From Cognatundibacterium griseum (GTDB taxonomy: Bacteria; Pseudomonadota; Gammaproteobacteria; Burkholderiales; Burkholderiaceae_D), in assembly GCF_014284195.1 (NCBI RefSeq), contig NZ_JACOGC010000001.1:62001-126000 (forward strand): DNA of 64,000 nucleotides, given 5' to 3'. The notes under the pieces were generated by a model. That model saw nothing but the letters and a program-made list of their open reading frames with translations. It ran no database searches and was not told the origin of the DNA. Position numbers and translations under genes: made by a program. Position 1 is the stretch's first letter, and the number at the start of each line of letters is the position of its first letter. Below, piece after piece: positions 53,438 to 64,000 of the stretch.

Positions 53438-54202
53438 ATGATGGATATGCTGTTGTTGGGAGTCGCTGCTTTTTTTGCTGGTTTTGTCGATGCGATCGTG
53501 GGAGGTGGCGGGCTGGTGCAGGTTCCGGCTTTGTTTTCGATCATGCCCGGAACTGTTCCGGCAACTCTGCTGGGAACCAACAAGCTTGCCAGTATATGGG
53601 GGACAGCCGTTGCGGCCCGCAATTATATGCAAAAGGTGTCTGTGCGATGGAGCATGTTGTTACCAGCCGCAACGATGTCTTTTGCATTTGCTTTCCTGGG
53701 GGCTTATCTGGTTACCCATATTCCGCCAACCCAGTTGCGCAAGGCTTTACCCTTTATCCTGGCGGCGGTGGCGATCTATACGTTCATGAAAAAGGATTTT
53801 GGCACGCATGACAGGCCGCTGTTTTCCGGTAATAAAGAGGTCATGCTGGCAATGCTGGTTGCTGCGGCAATCGGATTTTATGATGGTTTTTTTGGCCCTG
53901 GCACCGGCAGTTTTTTTATGTTTCTGTTTGTGCGTATTTTCGGATATGACTTTTTACGGGCATCCGTTGTCGCGAAAGTTCTGAATGTCGCCTGCAACGC
54001 TGCAGCATTATCCTGGTTTGGTTTCAGCGGACACGTGTTGTGGGTCTTGGGCGGAATCATGGCGGCGTGTCAGATTGGTGGCTCGCTGTTAGGCAGTCAT
54101 CTCGCGATCAGGCATGGAACAGGGTTTGTCCGGAAGATGTTTTTGCTGGTGGTCGTGGCTTTAATTTGCAAAACAACTTACGACGGATTTTTCCGTGTGT
54201 AA
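53438..54202 (+). CDS. TSUP (TauE/SafE/DUF81) family membrane permease
   Basis: 254 residues, about eight helices. The AFFAGFVDAIVGGGGLVQVPAL repeat, GTNKLASIWGT and the second repeat GFYDGFFGPGTGSFFMF are diagnostic. TSUP proteins carry sulfite, sulfoacetate or organosulfur anions. Start at 53438 is best supported; MLDV at 53402 is the alternative. Confidence 0.88.
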   Translation: MMDMLLLGVAAFFAGFVDAIVGGGGLVQVPALFSIMPGTVPATLLGTNKLASIWGTAVAARNYMQKVSVRWSMLLPAATMSFAFAFLGAYLVTHIPPTQLRKALPFILAAVAIYTFMKKDFGTHDRPLFSGNKEVMLAMLVAAAIGFYDGFFGPGTGSFFMFLFVRIFGYDFLRASVVAKVLNVACNAAALSWFGFSGHVLWVLGGIMAACQIGGSLLGSHLAIRHGTGFVRKMFLLVVVALICKTTYDGFFRV

Positions 54203-54230
54203 ATTTTCATCTACATCTACCGGGTCAAAT

Positions 54231-54246
54231 TGTTTCACGTGAAACC
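54231..54246. promoter_or_regulatory. parS site 1
   Basis: TGTTTCACGTGAAACC matches the universal parS consensus TGTTNCACGTGAAACA in 15 of 16 bases. It is ~3.6 kb upstream of parB. Confidence 0.92.
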
Positions 54247-54293
54247 TTGGGATGTCAGGTGTCGTTGTGTTAATGATATTTGTTAATGGCTTG

Positions 54294-54321
54294 GCGCTAT
54301 GTTTCACGTGAAACATAGCGC
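54294..54321. promoter_or_regulatory. parS site 2, extended 28-bp palindrome
   Basis: TGTTTCACGTGAAACA (54300-54315) is a perfect parS. Its symmetry extends to a perfect 28-base palindrome with outer arms GCGCTA/TAGCGC. ParB spreads from such sites to direct origin segregation. Confidence 0.94.
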
Positions 54322-54372
54322 TAAATTGTTTGTGGAGTAGCTGGCGGGTGCGGGCAGGGGCTGAAAACAAAC

Positions 54373-54378
54373 TATAAT
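54373..54378 (+). promoter_or_regulatory. Probable -10 of the mnmG-rsmG-parAB transcript
   Basis: TATAAT 31 bases before the mnmG ATG and 58 bases after parS site 2; no good -35 was found. Confidence 0.35.
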
Positions 54379-54409
54379 CCTGACTGTCCTTGTTTGTCAG
54401 AAGCTAGCC

Positions 54410-56356
54410 ATGTTTTATCCTAAAGAATTCGATGTGATTGTTGTCGGTGGTGGTCACGCCGGCACCGAAGCTGCCCTTGCCGCTGCGCGGATGGGGCAGT
54501 CCACTTTATTATTGACTCATAACATCGAGACACTCGGTCAGATGTCCTGCAATCCTTCCATAGGCGGGATTGGTAAGGGCCATCTGGTGAAGGAGGTGGA
54601 TGCCATGGGCGGGGCGATGGCAATTGCAACCGATGAAGCGGGTATACAGTTCCGTATCCTGAATTCCTCCAAGGGGCCGGCGGTACGTGCTACCCGTGCG
54701 CAGGCTGACCGGATTCTATATAAGCAGGCGATACGCAGTCGTCTGGAAAATCAGCCAAATCTGTGGCTGTTTCAGCAGGCCGTCGATGACTTGCTGGTTG
54801 AGGGCAATCGTGTGGTTGGTGCGGTGACACAGGTAGGTATTCGTTTCCGCGCGCGCGCAGTGGTGCTGACTGCGGGCACTTTTTTGGATGGAAAAATCCA
54901 TGTCGGTCTGAATAATTATTCGGCTGGCCGTGCCGGTGATCCGCCTGCGGTGTCACTGTCGGCGCGTCTGAAAGAGCTGGCTTTGCCGCAAGGGCGCTTG
55001 AAAACGGGGACTCCACCACGCATAGATGGCCGCAGTATCGATTTCTCTGTGATGCAGGAACAGCCCGGCGATCTGAACCCGGTGCCGGTATTCTCCTACA
55101 TGGGAACGACTGCCATGCACCCTAAGCAGGTACCTTGCTGGATCACTCATACCAATGAAAAAACCCACGACATTATCCGTGCCGGCCTCGACCGCAGCCC
55201 TATGTACACCGGCGTGATCGAGGGGGTTGGGCCGCGTTACTGCCCGTCGATCGAAGACAAGATTCACCGCTTCGCCGGCAAAGAGTCGCATCAGATTTTT
55301 CTCGAGCCGGAAGGACTGACCACCAATGAGTTCTATCCTAACGGTATCTCGACCAGCCTGCCATTCGATGTGCAGCTGGATCTGGTGCGTTCTATGCGTG
55401 GCATGGAAAATGCCTACATCCTGCGCCCCGGCTATGCGATTGAATACGACTACTTTGATCCGCGTGGCTTGAAGTCTTCGCTGGAAACCCGTCAGATCGA
55501 AGGCTTGTTCTTTGCGGGTCAGATCAATGGCACCACCGGATATGAAGAGGCCGCTGCACAAGGTATGCTGGCTGGCCTGAATGCCGCTTTGCAAACGCAG
55601 GGCAGGGAAGCCTGGGTGCCGCGTCGTGACGAAGCCTATCTGGGTGTATTGGTCGACGATCTGATCACCAAGGGCGTGCAGGAACCCTATCGTATGTTCA
55701 CCAGCCGTGCTGAATTCCGCCTCAGCCTGCGTGAAGACAATGCCGATATGCGCCTGACCGGGATCGGGCGTCAGCTTGGCTGTGTCAGTGATGCACAGTG
55801 GCAGGCATTTGAAAACAAGCGCGAACAGGTTGCACGTGAAATGGAAAGACTGCGTACTACCTGGGTCAATCCGCGCATACTGGCTGCCACCGAAGCGGAG
55901 CGGGTGCTGGGCAAAGCCCTCGAGCGTGAATACTCGCTGGCGGATCTGTTGCGCCGGCCGCAGGTCAATTATGAGAGTCTGATGAGCTTGCGCGGCGTCG
56001 AGCAGCAAGACCTGGCCGGCCCGGCAGTCGCCGATCCGGCGGTACGCGAGCAGGTTGAAATCCAGGTCAAATATGCGGGTTATATCGACCGCCAGGCGAA
56101 AGAAGTCGAACGTCATGCTCATTATGAAAACCTGAAAATGCCGGTCGGTTTTGACTATATGGAGGTCAGCGGTCTGTCGATCGAAGTGCGCCAGAAACTC
56201 AATAAGCACCAGCCCGAAACACTGGGCCAGTGCGGCCGAATCTCCGGTGTGACGCCGGCAGCGATTTCCCTGTTATTGGTACACCTGAAGAAAAAAGGGT
56301 TTAAGGAATTTATGGCTGCAACCGGAACAACGCCTGAAACGGAGGGCGCAGAATGA
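54410..56356 (+). CDS. mnmG: tRNA uridine 5-carboxymethylaminomethyl modification enzyme MnmG
   Basis: With MnmE it installs carboxymethylaminomethyl at wobble U34. 648 residues; FAD motif [19 protein letters not shown] at the N-terminus, [23 protein letters not shown] and C-terminal tRNA-binding domain. Stop and rsmG start overlap by four bases. Confidence 0.98.
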   Translation: MFYPKEFDVIVVGGGHAGTEAALAAARMGQSTLLLTHNIETLGQMSCNPSIGGIGKGHLVKEVDAMGGAMAIATDEAGIQFRILNSSKGPAVRATRAQADRILYKQAIRSRLENQPNLWLFQQAVDDLLVEGNRVVGAVTQVGIRFRARAVVLTAGTFLDGKIHVGLNNYSAGRAGDPPAVSLSARLKELALPQGRLKTGTPPRIDGRSIDFSVMQEQPGDLNPVPVFSYMGTTAMHPKQVPCWITHTNEKTHDIIRAGLDRSPMYTGVIEGVGPRYCPSIEDKIHRFAGKESHQIFLEPEGLTTNEFYPNGISTSLPFDVQLDLVRSMRGMENAYILRPGYAIEYDYFDPRGLKSSLETRQIEGLFFAGQINGTTGYEEAAAQGMLAGLNAALQTQGREAWVPRRDEAYLGVLVDDLITKGVQEPYRMFTSRAEFRLSLREDNADMRLTGIGRQLGCVSDAQWQAFENKREQVAREMERLRTTWVNPRILAATEAERVLGKALEREYSLADLLRRPQVNYESLMSLRGVEQQDLAGPAVADPAVREQVEIQVKYAGYIDRQAKEVERHAHYENLKMPVGFDYMEVSGLSIEVRQKLNKHQPETLGQCGRISGVTPAAISLLLVHLKKKGFKEFMAATGTTPETEGAE

Positions 56357-57003
56357 CGGTGATGGATACGGCAAGCCTGAAGCAGCGCCTGATTTCAGGT
56401 GTGCAAGAATTAGGCCTGTTATTGGATGATCTCCAAATAGAAAAAATGATTGCCTATTTGTCATTATTGTCTAAATGGAATTCTGTTTACAATCTGACGG
56501 CAATCCGTGATCCTCAGGAAATGGTCAGGCAGCATCTATTGGACTCTTTATCTGCCGCACCGGCTTTTGAAGGTGCGAAAAATGTTCTGGATGTCGGCGC
56601 AGGTGGCGGTTTGCCGGGCATGATGCTGGCGATCGTTTATCCGCACATCAAAATCTCCATGATTGATACGGTCAGTAAGAAGACTGCGTTTCTGACGCAG
56701 GTAAAGACGGAGCTTGGTCTGGCCAATGTCACGGTGTACACCGGGCGGGTTGAAAAACTGACCGTCGCTGAAAAATTCGATGTGATTACCTCGCGCGCAT
56801 TTTCCGAGCTGGCCAATTTCATCAACTGGTCCGGCCATCTGCTGGCCGATGGCGGCCGGTTCATTGCCATGAAAGGCGTGGCACCTGCCCAGGAAATAGA
56901 ACGCTTGCCGGCAGGCTGGCAGGTCACAGGTGTGCAGGCGCTGCATGTACCGGGACTGGATGCGGAACGTCATCTGGTGTTTGTGAAACGTATCGACAAC
57001 TGA
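56353..57003 (+). CDS. rsmG: 16S rRNA (guanine527-N7)-methyltransferase RsmG
   Basis: 216 residues; SAM motif [33 protein letters not shown] and [15 protein letters not shown] are family features. The ATGA overlap with mnmG couples translation; an ATG at 56359 is possible. Confidence 0.97.
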   Translation: MTVMDTASLKQRLISGVQELGLLLDDLQIEKMIAYLSLLSKWNSVYNLTAIRDPQEMVRQHLLDSLSAAPAFEGAKNVLDVGAGGGLPGMMLAIVYPHIKISMIDTVSKKTAFLTQVKTELGLANVTVYTGRVEKLTVAEKFDVITSRAFSELANFINWSGHLLADGGRFIAMKGVAPAQEIERLPAGWQVTGVQALHVPGLDAERHLVFVKRIDN

Positions 57004-57026
57004 TTATCTACTCACGGAAATCCTCT

Positions 57027-57803
57027 ATGGCAAAAATCTTTTGTATCGCCAATCAAAAAGGTGGCGTGGGAAAAACCACCACCACCGTCAATCTGGCAGC
57101 CGGTCTTGCCAAACTGAATCAGCGGGTTTTGCTGGTCGATCTTGATCCGCAGGGAAATGCCACGATGGGGGCGGGGATTAATAAAGCCAAACTCACGGCA
57201 TCCGTGTACGAAGTTTTACTGGGTTTATCCGATGTGAGCCGCGCCCGGCTAAGGTCGGAATCCGGTCAGTTCGACGTGCTTCCTGCCAACCGTGAACTGG
57301 CGGGTGCTGAAGTAGAAATGGTCGAACTGGAAAACCGCGATAAGCGCTTGCGCGATGCGTTAGCACAAGTCGGCGCGGAATATGATTTTGTCCTGATTGA
57401 TTGCCCACCGGCTTTATCCATGCTGACATTGAATGGTTTGTGCGCCGCGCATGGCGTCATCATTCCGATGCAGTGCGAATATTATGCGCTGGAGGGATTA
57501 TCGGATCTGGCCAATACGATCAAGAAGGTGTCTGCCAATCTGAATCCCGACCTGAAGATAGTTGGCCTGTTGCGAGTCATGTTTGATCCGCGCATGACAT
57601 TGTCTCAACAGGTATCAGATCAGCTGGAGCAGCATTTCGGTGACAAGGTGTTTAAAACCCTGATTCCGCGCAATGTCCGTCTGGCAGAGGCGCCGTCATA
57701 TGGTATTCCCGGCGTGGTATTTGATCCTTCCTCCAAGGGTGCGCAGGCGTACATTGCATTTGGGGCAGAGATGGTCGAAAGAATTAAACAATTAGACAAA
57801 TAA
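57027..57803 (+). CDS. parA: Chromosome-partitioning ATPase ParA
   Basis: 258 residues; deviant Walker A NQKGGVGKTTTTVNLAAGLA, FVLIDCPPALSMLTLN and RVMFDPRM. No N-terminal helix-turn-helix, so the chromosomal Soj type. One base between its stop and parB. Confidence 0.97.
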   Translation: MAKIFCIANQKGGVGKTTTTVNLAAGLAKLNQRVLLVDLDPQGNATMGAGINKAKLTASVYEVLLGLSDVSRARLRSESGQFDVLPANRELAGAEVEMVELENRDKRLRDALAQVGAEYDFVLIDCPPALSMLTLNGLCAAHGVIIPMQCEYYALEGLSDLANTIKKVSANLNPDLKIVGLLRVMFDPRMTLSQQVSDQLEQHFGDKVFKTLIPRNVRLAEAPSYGIPGVVFDPSSKGAQAYIAFGAEMVERIKQLDK

Positions 57804-57804
57804 T

Positions 57805-58698
57805 ATGGTTATCAAAAAACAAAAAGGTTTGGGGCGGGGATTAGATGCCTTACTCGGCGGGGCAGGGGATTTTGCTGAGGCGGTGCCGAATGTGGCCGGT
57901 TCGCCCAGCAGTCTGTCCGTAACACAGATGCAGGCGGGTAAGTATCAGCCCCGTACCCGCATGGATGAAGGCGCACTGGCGGAGCTGGCTGCATCCATCA
58001 AAGCGCAGGGTCTGATGCAGCCGATTCTGGTGCGCCCGATCGGTCAGAGCAACGGAATCACCCGCTATGAAATTATTGCCGGTGAACGCCGCTTCCGTGC
58101 CTCCCAGATGGCAGGTCTGGAGGAAGTGCCGGTACTGGTCAAGGATGTGGATGACCAGGCCGCGGCTGCGATGGCCCTGATCGAAAACATCCAGCGCGAA
58201 GACTTAAATCCTCTGGAAGAGGCGCAAGGCATACACCGACTGATCACGGATTTTTCGTTCACTCACGAACAGGCGGCAAATGCCGTCGGCCGCTCGCGCA
58301 GCGCCGTATCCAATCTGCTGCGCTTGCTGAATCTGGCAAAGCCTGTGCAGACCATGCTGATGGCCGGCGATATCGACATGGGCCATGCCCGTTCCCTGCT
58401 GTCTGCCGATGGTGCAACCCAGATTCAGCTGGCAAATCAGATTGTCGCCAAGCGCATGTCTGTGCGTGAAGCGGAAAAACTGGTTGCAAAGACCGCTGCT
58501 GAATCTAACGCCACCGGAAAACCACGTGATAAGGTCGAAAAATCACGCGATATCACCCGTCTTGAAGAAGAATTATCCGATTTGCTGGCAACGCAGGTGG
58601 TGTTGAAAATGGGAAGCAAAGGACGCGGACAGTTGGTTATTGATTTTGCCGACCTGGATTCGCTGGACGGTGTAATTCTGAAAATTCGCGGTCAATAA
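57805..58698 (+). CDS. parB: Chromosome-partitioning protein ParB
   Basis: 297 residues; N-terminal ParA-interacting GLGRGLDALLG, CTPase motif GERRFRASQMAGL with ENIQREDLNPLEEA, helix-turn-helix EQAANAVGRSRSAVSNLLRLL and C-terminal dimer domain. Its parS sites lie before mnmG. Confidence 0.97.
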   Translation: MVIKKQKGLGRGLDALLGGAGDFAEAVPNVAGSPSSLSVTQMQAGKYQPRTRMDEGALAELAASIKAQGLMQPILVRPIGQSNGITRYEIIAGERRFRASQMAGLEEVPVLVKDVDDQAAAAMALIENIQREDLNPLEEAQGIHRLITDFSFTHEQAANAVGRSRSAVSNLLRLLNLAKPVQTMLMAGDIDMGHARSLLSADGATQIQLANQIVAKRMSVREAEKLVAKTAAESNATGKPRDKVEKSRDITRLEEELSDLLATQVVLKMGSKGRGQLVIDFADLDSLDGVILKIRGQ

Positions 58699-58702
58699 TA
58701 TT

Positions 58703-59251
58703 ATGGCAACCATACTGATATGCCCCGGATTGTCTGATTCCGGACCTGCACACTGGCAGAGTTTGTGGGAACAATCCATGACGCAGGCTGTTCGCGTTCA
58801 GCAGGCTGACTGGGATAATCCGACAAGAACAGCGTGGATGGCAGGGCTGGCATCGGCAGTCAGTACGGTCAGTGATGAGGTAATTCTGGTTGCGCATAGC
58901 CTGGGGTGTGCGCTGGTGGCGCACTGGATGGCTGCAGGAATGCCGGGTCTTACCGGCACACAAAAAATCCAGGGTGCTTTATTAGTGGCGCCGCCGGATG
59001 TCGGGCGCGCCGGATTTCCTGCGCCCTGCTTCTCCCCGATGCCAACAGTTCCATTTCCTTTTCCTGTCAAAGTGATTGCTTCGGACAATGACCCCTGGTG
59101 TGATATTGCAGTTTCGCGCGCCTGGGCGGAGGCCTGGCAGGCAGAATTTCACAATATTGGTGCAAAGGGACACATCAACAGTGAATCCGGTCTGGGAGAC
59201 TGGAAGCAAGGAAAAGACTGGCTATCTGAGCTGTTGAGTCAAGCCGGATAA
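58703..59251 (+). CDS. RBBP9/YdeN-family alpha/beta hydrolase
   Basis: 182 residues. Catalytic Ser66 in VAHSLGCALVAHW, Asp in IASDNDPWCD and His in GAKGHINSESGLGDW. N-terminal ILICPGLSDSGPAHWQSLWE is the family start. Serine hydrolase of unknown substrate. Four bases after parB, likely the last gene of that operon. Confidence 0.9.
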   Translation: MATILICPGLSDSGPAHWQSLWEQSMTQAVRVQQADWDNPTRTAWMAGLASAVSTVSDEVILVAHSLGCALVAHWMAAGMPGLTGTQKIQGALLVAPPDVGRAGFPAPCFSPMPTVPFPFPVKVIASDNDPWCDIAVSRAWAEAWQAEFHNIGAKGHINSESGLGDWKQGKDWLSELLSQAG

Positions 59252-59299
59252 GATGAAAATTTCTGGTGATGTCTCATTCTGGGGCATTGCATCAAACGT

Positions 59300-59329
59300 T
59301 TGACGATGTTACGCACAACCACGTATAAT
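59300..59329 (+). promoter_or_regulatory. Sigma70 promoter of the atp operon
   Basis: TTGACG and TATAAT with an 18-base spacer, 101 bases before atpI. The best promoter seen in the right half. Confidence 0.75.
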
Positions 59330-59429
59330 TCCGTGGTTTTGATTGGCGAGGGTTCGCGCTGCCTGATAATATTTTGTGGCAAATGACGCGAAATCAATAA
59401 TCATTTTGTAGATAAAGTGAGGAAGCAAG

Positions 59430-59768
59430 ATGGCCCGTATCGTCCTGTTGCAGATGGCAACGGCATTGATTGCGGCTGTGCTGGCCGGAGTGTTCGGCAA
59501 TGCTTCCGTCGCATTTTCTGCCTTGCTGGGTGGAATTTGTTGCGCACTTCCGAATGCTTTTTTTGCGTTGCGCCTGTTCATGAGCGCCCGAAAGCCCGGG
59601 GGAGCGAACCCGATGAGTTTTTTCATCGGAGAATTTTTCAAGATTACATTGACGATCGCACTGTTAGCTGCGGTCGTCTACTGGTACCGCGATGTTAACT
59701 GGCCGGCCTTTTTGATCGCCTTCATTGTGGTGCTGAAAAGCTATTTCATTTTACTCTTTAGGCACTGA
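59430..59768 (+). CDS. atpI: ATP synthase subunit I
   Basis: 112 residues, four helices; helps assemble the c-ring. FLIAFIVVLKSYFILLFRH end and ANPMSFFIGEFFKITLT are family-typical. The start follows a GAGGAAGCAAG site. Two bases before atpB. Confidence 0.9.
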   Translation: MARIVLLQMATALIAAVLAGVFGNASVAFSALLGGICCALPNAFFALRLFMSARKPGGANPMSFFIGEFFKITLTIALLAAVVYWYRDVNWPAFLIAFIVVLKSYFILLFRH

Positions 59769-59770
59769 TC

Positions 59771-60598
59771 ATGAGCTCAGCTGAACAAGTCACTCCGTCA
59801 GAATATATAGCCCACCACCTGGGTCATCTCACCAATTCACACACGCCACAAAGTTCTTTGTGGGATATGTCCTACGTTAATATCGATACTGTGATCTGGT
59901 CCGTTTTCTGTGGCCTGCTCGCTCTGGTGGTGATGTACATGGCTGCCCGTAAGGCCACTTCCGGTGTTCCTGGCCGTTTTCAATGCGCGGTTGAAATGCT
60001 CATCGAGATGGTGGACAACAACGCAAAAAGCATCGTTCATGGCAATACCAGTTTCATCGCTCCTATGGCGTTGTCGGTATTTGTCTGGGTTGTTCTGATG
60101 AACTCTCTCGATTTTTTGCCGGTGGATCTGTTTTCGCAATGGCTTTTCCCATTGCTGGGTCTCGATCCTGAAATGCACCACCGCGTTGTCCCGACCGCCG
60201 ATCTGAATGGCACACTCGGTATTTCTATCGGTGTTTTTGTCCTGATGATGTATTACAGCTTCAAGATCAAAGGTGTTGGCGGCTTCATTAAAGAATTGCT
60301 GAGCGCACCATTTGGCCCTATGCTCTTCCCTTTCAATCTGGCGTTGAATCTGGTTGAGTTTGCCGCGAAAACTTTTTCTCTCGGTATGCGGTTGTTTGGC
60401 AATATGTTTGCCGGTGAATTGTTGTTCCTGCTGATTGCGGCATTGCTGGGTGCTTCCGATTCTATCGCAGGAGGTATTGGTCATCTGGTGCTGGGTTCTG
60501 CCTGGTCGATTTTCCATATCCTGATTGTGCCTCTGCAAGCGTTTATTTTCATGATGCTGACTCTGGTTTACATGGGACAGGCTCACGAAGCGCATTGA
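59771..60598 (+). CDS. atpB: ATP synthase Fo subunit a
   Basis: 275 residues. Essential Arg in LGMRLFGNMFAGELL, proton half-channel residues toward the C-terminus (LVYMGQAHEAH). Forms the stator channel against the c-ring. Confidence 0.97.
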   Translation: MSSAEQVTPSEYIAHHLGHLTNSHTPQSSLWDMSYVNIDTVIWSVFCGLLALVVMYMAARKATSGVPGRFQCAVEMLIEMVDNNAKSIVHGNTSFIAPMALSVFVWVVLMNSLDFLPVDLFSQWLFPLLGLDPEMHHRVVPTADLNGTLGISIGVFVLMMYYSFKIKGVGGFIKELLSAPFGPMLFPFNLALNLVEFAAKTFSLGMRLFGNMFAGELLFLLIAALLGASDSIAGGIGHLVLGSAWSIFHILIVPLQAFIFMMLTLVYMGQAHEAH

Positions 60599-60911
<313 letters not shown>

Positions 60912-60979
60912 TTAGCTTTCCTTTTTCTACCGTGGGCCTCAAAGGCCTGCGGAACGATTAATTTGATAAGGAAACTAAC

Positions 60980-61450
60980 GTGAATCTGAATCTATCTATG
61001 TGGTATCAGGCCGGGGTGTTTTTTATCCTGGCGCTGGTAACCGCGAAATTCATCTGGCCACCAGTGATTGGTGCAATTGATGAGCGCATGAAGCGCATTG
61101 CAGATGGTTTGGCTGCTGCCGATAAAGGCAAGGCAGAAATGCAGGCCGCTGAAAAGCGTGTGCAGGCGCAACTGGCTGCTGCAAGTGAAGAAGGCAAGAC
61201 GCATATCAACAACGCGGAAAAACGCGCTGCCCTGATTGTGGATGAAGCCAAAAATACTGCCGCTGCTGAAGCTGCCCGCATTATTGCTGCTGCAAAAGCA
61301 GACGCCGATAACCAGGTGACCAAAGCGCGTGAAGAGTTGCGTGACCAGGTTGCCACATTGGCAGTCAAAGGCGCAGAGCAAATTCTGAAACGTGAAATCA
61401 ATGCATCCGCTCACGCAGATCTGTTGAATCAACTGAAAACCGAGCTGTAA
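60980..61450 (+). CDS. atpF: ATP synthase Fo subunit b
   Basis: 156 residues: one N-terminal membrane helix ([24 protein letters not shown]) and a long Ala-rich coiled coil forming the peripheral stalk. GTG start at 60980 after AAGGAAACTAAC. Confidence 0.96.
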   Translation: MNLNLSMWYQAGVFFILALVTAKFIWPPVIGAIDERMKRIADGLAAADKGKAEMQAAEKRVQAQLAAASEEGKTHINNAEKRAALIVDEAKNTAAAEAARIIAAAKADADNQVTKAREELRDQVATLAVKGAEQILKREINASAHADLLNQLKTEL

Positions 61451-61452
61451 TC

Positions 61453-61986
61453 ATGGCCGAACTCGCAACGATCGCTCGTCCTTACGCTGAAGCGCTGTTC
61501 CGTGTTGCCCAAACCGGTAACCTGTCCGCCTGGTCGGATCTGGTTGCCGAAATGGCGCAGGCTGGCGCGCATCCCGATGTACAAGCTCTTGCACACAACC
61601 CAAAAATCTCGGCTTCTCAAAAAGCTGAGATTTTCCTGTCTGCGCTCAAATCTCCGGTGACTGCTGAAGCAAAAAACTTCATCAACACACTCGCTGACTA
61701 TGACCGCCTGACTTTGCTGCCGGAAATCGCTTTCCAGTTTCACGCATTGAAAAACGCCCTTGAAGGCGCTGCCGATGCGGAAGTCACAAGCGCATTTGAA
61801 ATGTCCGCAGCGCAGTTGAGCGAGCTGGCGAGTACATTGGAACAGAAATTTGGCCGCAAACTGCACGCTACTGTCAAAGTCGATCCGGCTCTGATCGGCG
61901 GTGTGCGCATCGTGGTTGGTGATCAGGTGCTCGATACGTCGGTACGTGCCAAGCTGCAAAAAATGCATGTCGCCCTGACCGCGTAA
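61453..61986 (+). CDS. atpH: ATP synthase F1 subunit delta
   Basis: 177 residues. N-terminal [14 protein letters not shown] and C-terminal [20 protein letters not shown] are diagnostic. Links the peripheral stalk to F1. Two bases after atpF. Confidence 0.96.
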   Translation: MAELATIARPYAEALFRVAQTGNLSAWSDLVAEMAQAGAHPDVQALAHNPKISASQKAEIFLSALKSPVTAEAKNFINTLADYDRLTLLPEIAFQFHALKNALEGAADAEVTSAFEMSAAQLSELASTLEQKFGRKLHATVKVDPALIGGVRIVVGDQVLDTSVRAKLQKMHVALTA

Positions 61987-62012
61987 GAACGTAATAAATA
62001 TTAGGAGTTAGT

Positions 62013-63554
62013 ATGCAACTCAACCCATCTGAAATCAGCGAGCTGATCAAGAGCCGGATCCAAGGCCTTGGTGATACCGCTGAGATTCGTAATCAAGGTA
62101 CGGTCATTTCCGTTACCGACGGTATCTGCCGCATTCACGGTCTGTCTGACGCGATGCAAGGCGAGATGCTGGAATTCCCAGGCAATACTTTCGGTCTGGC
62201 GTTGAACCTGGAACGTGATTCCGTAGGTGCCGTTATTCTCGGTGACTACGAGCACATTTCCGAAGGCGACACTGTCAAATGTACCGGCCGTATCCTGGAA
62301 GTGCCTATCGGCCCTGAACTGCGCGGCCGCGTGGTTAACGCGCTCGGTCAGCCTATCGACGGCAAAGGCCCGATCAATGCAAAACTGACTGCGCCTATCG
62401 AAAAGATTGCGCCAGGCGTTATTGCACGTCAATCCGTTTCGCAGCCTCTGCAAACTGGCCTGAAGTCGATCGACTCCATGGTTCCGGTTGGTCGTGGTCA
62501 GCGTGAATTGATCATTGGCGATCGTCAGACAGGTAAAACTGCTGTTGCGATCGACTCCATCATCAATCAAAAAGGCCAGGGCGTTACATGTATTTATGTA
62601 GCGATCGGTCAAAAAGCGTCTTCCGTTAAAAACGTGGTGCGCGCTCTCGAAGCCCACGGCGCAATGGAATACACCATCGTTGTTGCAGCAACTGCGTCTG
62701 AATCCGCAGCGATGCAATACGTATCCGCTTACTCCGGTTGCGCGATGGGTGAATATTTCCGTGACCGCGGTGAAGATGCGCTGATCGTGTATGACGATCT
62801 GTCCAAACAAGCGGTTGCTTACCGTCAGGTTTCCCTGCTGCTGCGCCGCCCGCCAGGCCGTGAAGCTTATCCAGGTGACGTGTTCTACCTGCACTCCCGT
62901 TTGCTGGAGCGTGCTGCACGTGTGAACCCTGATTACGTTGAAGCATTCACCAAAGGTGAAGTCAAAGGTAAAACAGGTTCCCTGACTGCATTGCCGATTA
63001 TCGAAACTCAGGCTGGTGACGTTTCCGCTTTCGTTCCGACTAACGTGATTTCGATTACTGACGGTCAGATCTTCCTGGAAACTTCCCTGTTCAACGCCGG
63101 TATCCGCCCAGCGATTAACGCTGGTATCTCGGTTTCCCGCGTTGGTGGTGCAGCTCAGACCAAGGTGATCAAAAACCTGTCCGGCGGTATCCGTACCGAC
63201 TTGGCGCAGTATCGTGAACTGGCAGCGTTTGCGCAGTTTGCTTCCGATCTGGACGAAGCAACCCGTAAGCAGCTGGACCGTGGTGCCCGTGTGACTGAAT
63301 TGCTGAAACAGGCTCAGTACGCACCGCTGTCGATTTCCCTGATGGCCGTGACGCTGTTCGCTGTCAACAAGGGTTACCTGGATGACGTACCTGTGAAGAG
63401 CGTTCTGGCATTTGAAGCTGGCGTACACAACTTCATGAAAACCAGCCACGCTGCATTGTTGCAGAAGATCGAAGAAACCAAGCAACTGGACAAAGATGGC
63501 GAAGCTGCCATGGCTGCCGCAATTGCTGATTTCAAAAAATCCGGCGCCTATTAA
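62013..63554 (+). CDS. atpA: ATP synthase F1 subunit alpha
   Basis: 513 residues. P-loop [13 protein letters not shown], the Arg finger region [20 protein letters not shown] and the DELSD-equivalent near the C-terminus. TAGGAGTTAGT precedes the ATG. Confidence 0.98.
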   Translation: MQLNPSEISELIKSRIQGLGDTAEIRNQGTVISVTDGICRIHGLSDAMQGEMLEFPGNTFGLALNLERDSVGAVILGDYEHISEGDTVKCTGRILEVPIGPELRGRVVNALGQPIDGKGPINAKLTAPIEKIAPGVIARQSVSQPLQTGLKSIDSMVPVGRGQRELIIGDRQTGKTAVAIDSIINQKGQGVTCIYVAIGQKASSVKNVVRALEAHGAMEYTIVVAATASESAAMQYVSAYSGCAMGEYFRDRGEDALIVYDDLSKQAVAYRQVSLLLRRPPGREAYPGDVFYLHSRLLERAARVNPDYVEAFTKGEVKGKTGSLTALPIIETQAGDVSAFVPTNVISITDGQIFLETSLFNAGIRPAINAGISVSRVGGAAQTKVIKNLSGGIRTDLAQYRELAAFAQFASDLDEATRKQLDRGARVTELLKQAQYAPLSISLMAVTLFAVNKGYLDDVPVKSVLAFEAGVHNFMKTSHAALLQKIEETKQLDKDGEAAMAAAIADFKKSGAY

Positions 63555-63583
63555 TTTACTGTAGCTAGAAGGAGTCAATACTC

Positions 63584-64000
63584 ATGGCTGCAGGCAAAGA
63601 GATACGTGGCAAGATCAAAAGCGTAGAAAATACGAAGAAGATCACAAAGGCGATGGAAATGGTCGCCGCATCCAAAATGCGTAAAGCGCAGGACCGGATG
63701 CGTGCAGCCCGCCCATACAGTGAAAAGATTCGTCATATCGCTGCCAACTTGTCACAGGCCAACCCAGAGTACACGCATCCTTTTATGGTTCAGCAGGATC
63801 AGGCCAAGAAGATTGGTCTGATCGTTGTGACGACAGATAAAGGTTTGTGTGGTGGCTTGAATACCAACGTATTACGTCTGGTCACCAACAAATTGCGTGA
63901 ACTCGAAGGTAAGGGTTCTAAAGTAGAAGCGGTTGCAATTGGTAATAAAGGTCTCGGTTTCCTGAATCGTATCAGTGCTCCGGTCGTTGCGCATGCTGTA
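63584..64000 (+). CDS. atpG: ATP synthase F1 subunit gamma, N-terminal part
   Basis: 139 codons up to the right edge with no stop. N-terminal [33 protein letters not shown] and [16 protein letters not shown] are the gamma signature. AAGGAGTCAATACTC precedes the ATG. Confidence 0.97.
   Translation, partial: MAAGKEIRGKIKSVENTKKITKAMEMVAASKMRKAQDRMRAARPYSEKIRHIAANLSQANPEYTHPFMVQQDQAKKIGLIVVTTDKGLCGGLNTNVLRLVTNKLRELEGKGSKVEAVAIGNKGLGFLNRISAPVVAHAV

Noticed and set aside
62001-63578. 525-codon open frame antisense to atpA
   Set aside because: It mirrors the high-confidence atpA frame, has no recognisable domain or ribosome site, and arises from atpA codon bias.

Overview
The window looks like a chromosomal segment from a betaproteobacterium, most likely Burkholderiales and possibly Oxalobacteraceae. 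This rests on the mnmG-rsmG-parA-parB block running straight into atpIBEFHA(G), the GTP-type PEP carboxykinase, the OmpC-like porin with its signal peptide, and the gene content in general. The genus is an inference. I see no tRNA, rRNA or CRISPR array.

Left part (1-32 kb): the tail of a GGDEF-EAL protein, a DyP peroxidase, alaC and hisC, small hypotheticals, and sugE behind a guanidine-II (mini-ykkC) riboswitch. Then comes an AT-rich island at 7.5-9.8 kb that reads as a relic integron: a decayed intI start under a LexA box, a core recombination site, one large cassette gene (ATPase fused to a DUF4435/TOPRIM-like domain, PARIS/OLD-like), and an attC-like element at its 3' end. Beyond it lie pckG, a LysR gene with two small membrane-protein genes sharing a palindrome, two sensor kinases, an HD-GYP response regulator, ribE, pcaC, an Lrp regulator divergent from putA, and a gluconate regulon (gntR, gntK, MFS carrier) with two clear GntR-type operators, then a porin.

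Middle (32.4-34.5 kb): a gene-poor AT-rich stretch with five perfect DnaA boxes and two copies of a unit made of DnaA box, GC cluster, DnaA-trio-like triplets and AT-rich DNA. I read it as the chromosomal origin (oriC), away from dnaA, which is not in the window. To its right is a leftward group with a btaA-like gene, an acyltransferase-like gene, a START-like protein and glpK.

Right part (39-64 kb): small periplasmic proteins, a LysR regulator divergent from mmsA, then nitronate monooxygenase and a GMC oxidoreductase. MmsA and NMO could together turn propionate-3-nitronate into acetyl-CoA. A branched-chain-type ABC transporter in GFKHM order, an iron alcohol dehydrogenase and a TSUP permease follow. 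Two parS sites precede mnmG-rsmG-parA-parB, and the F1Fo ATP synthase operon runs off the right edge inside atpG. Origin, parS and parAB within about 25 kb fit a replication-and-segregation domain.
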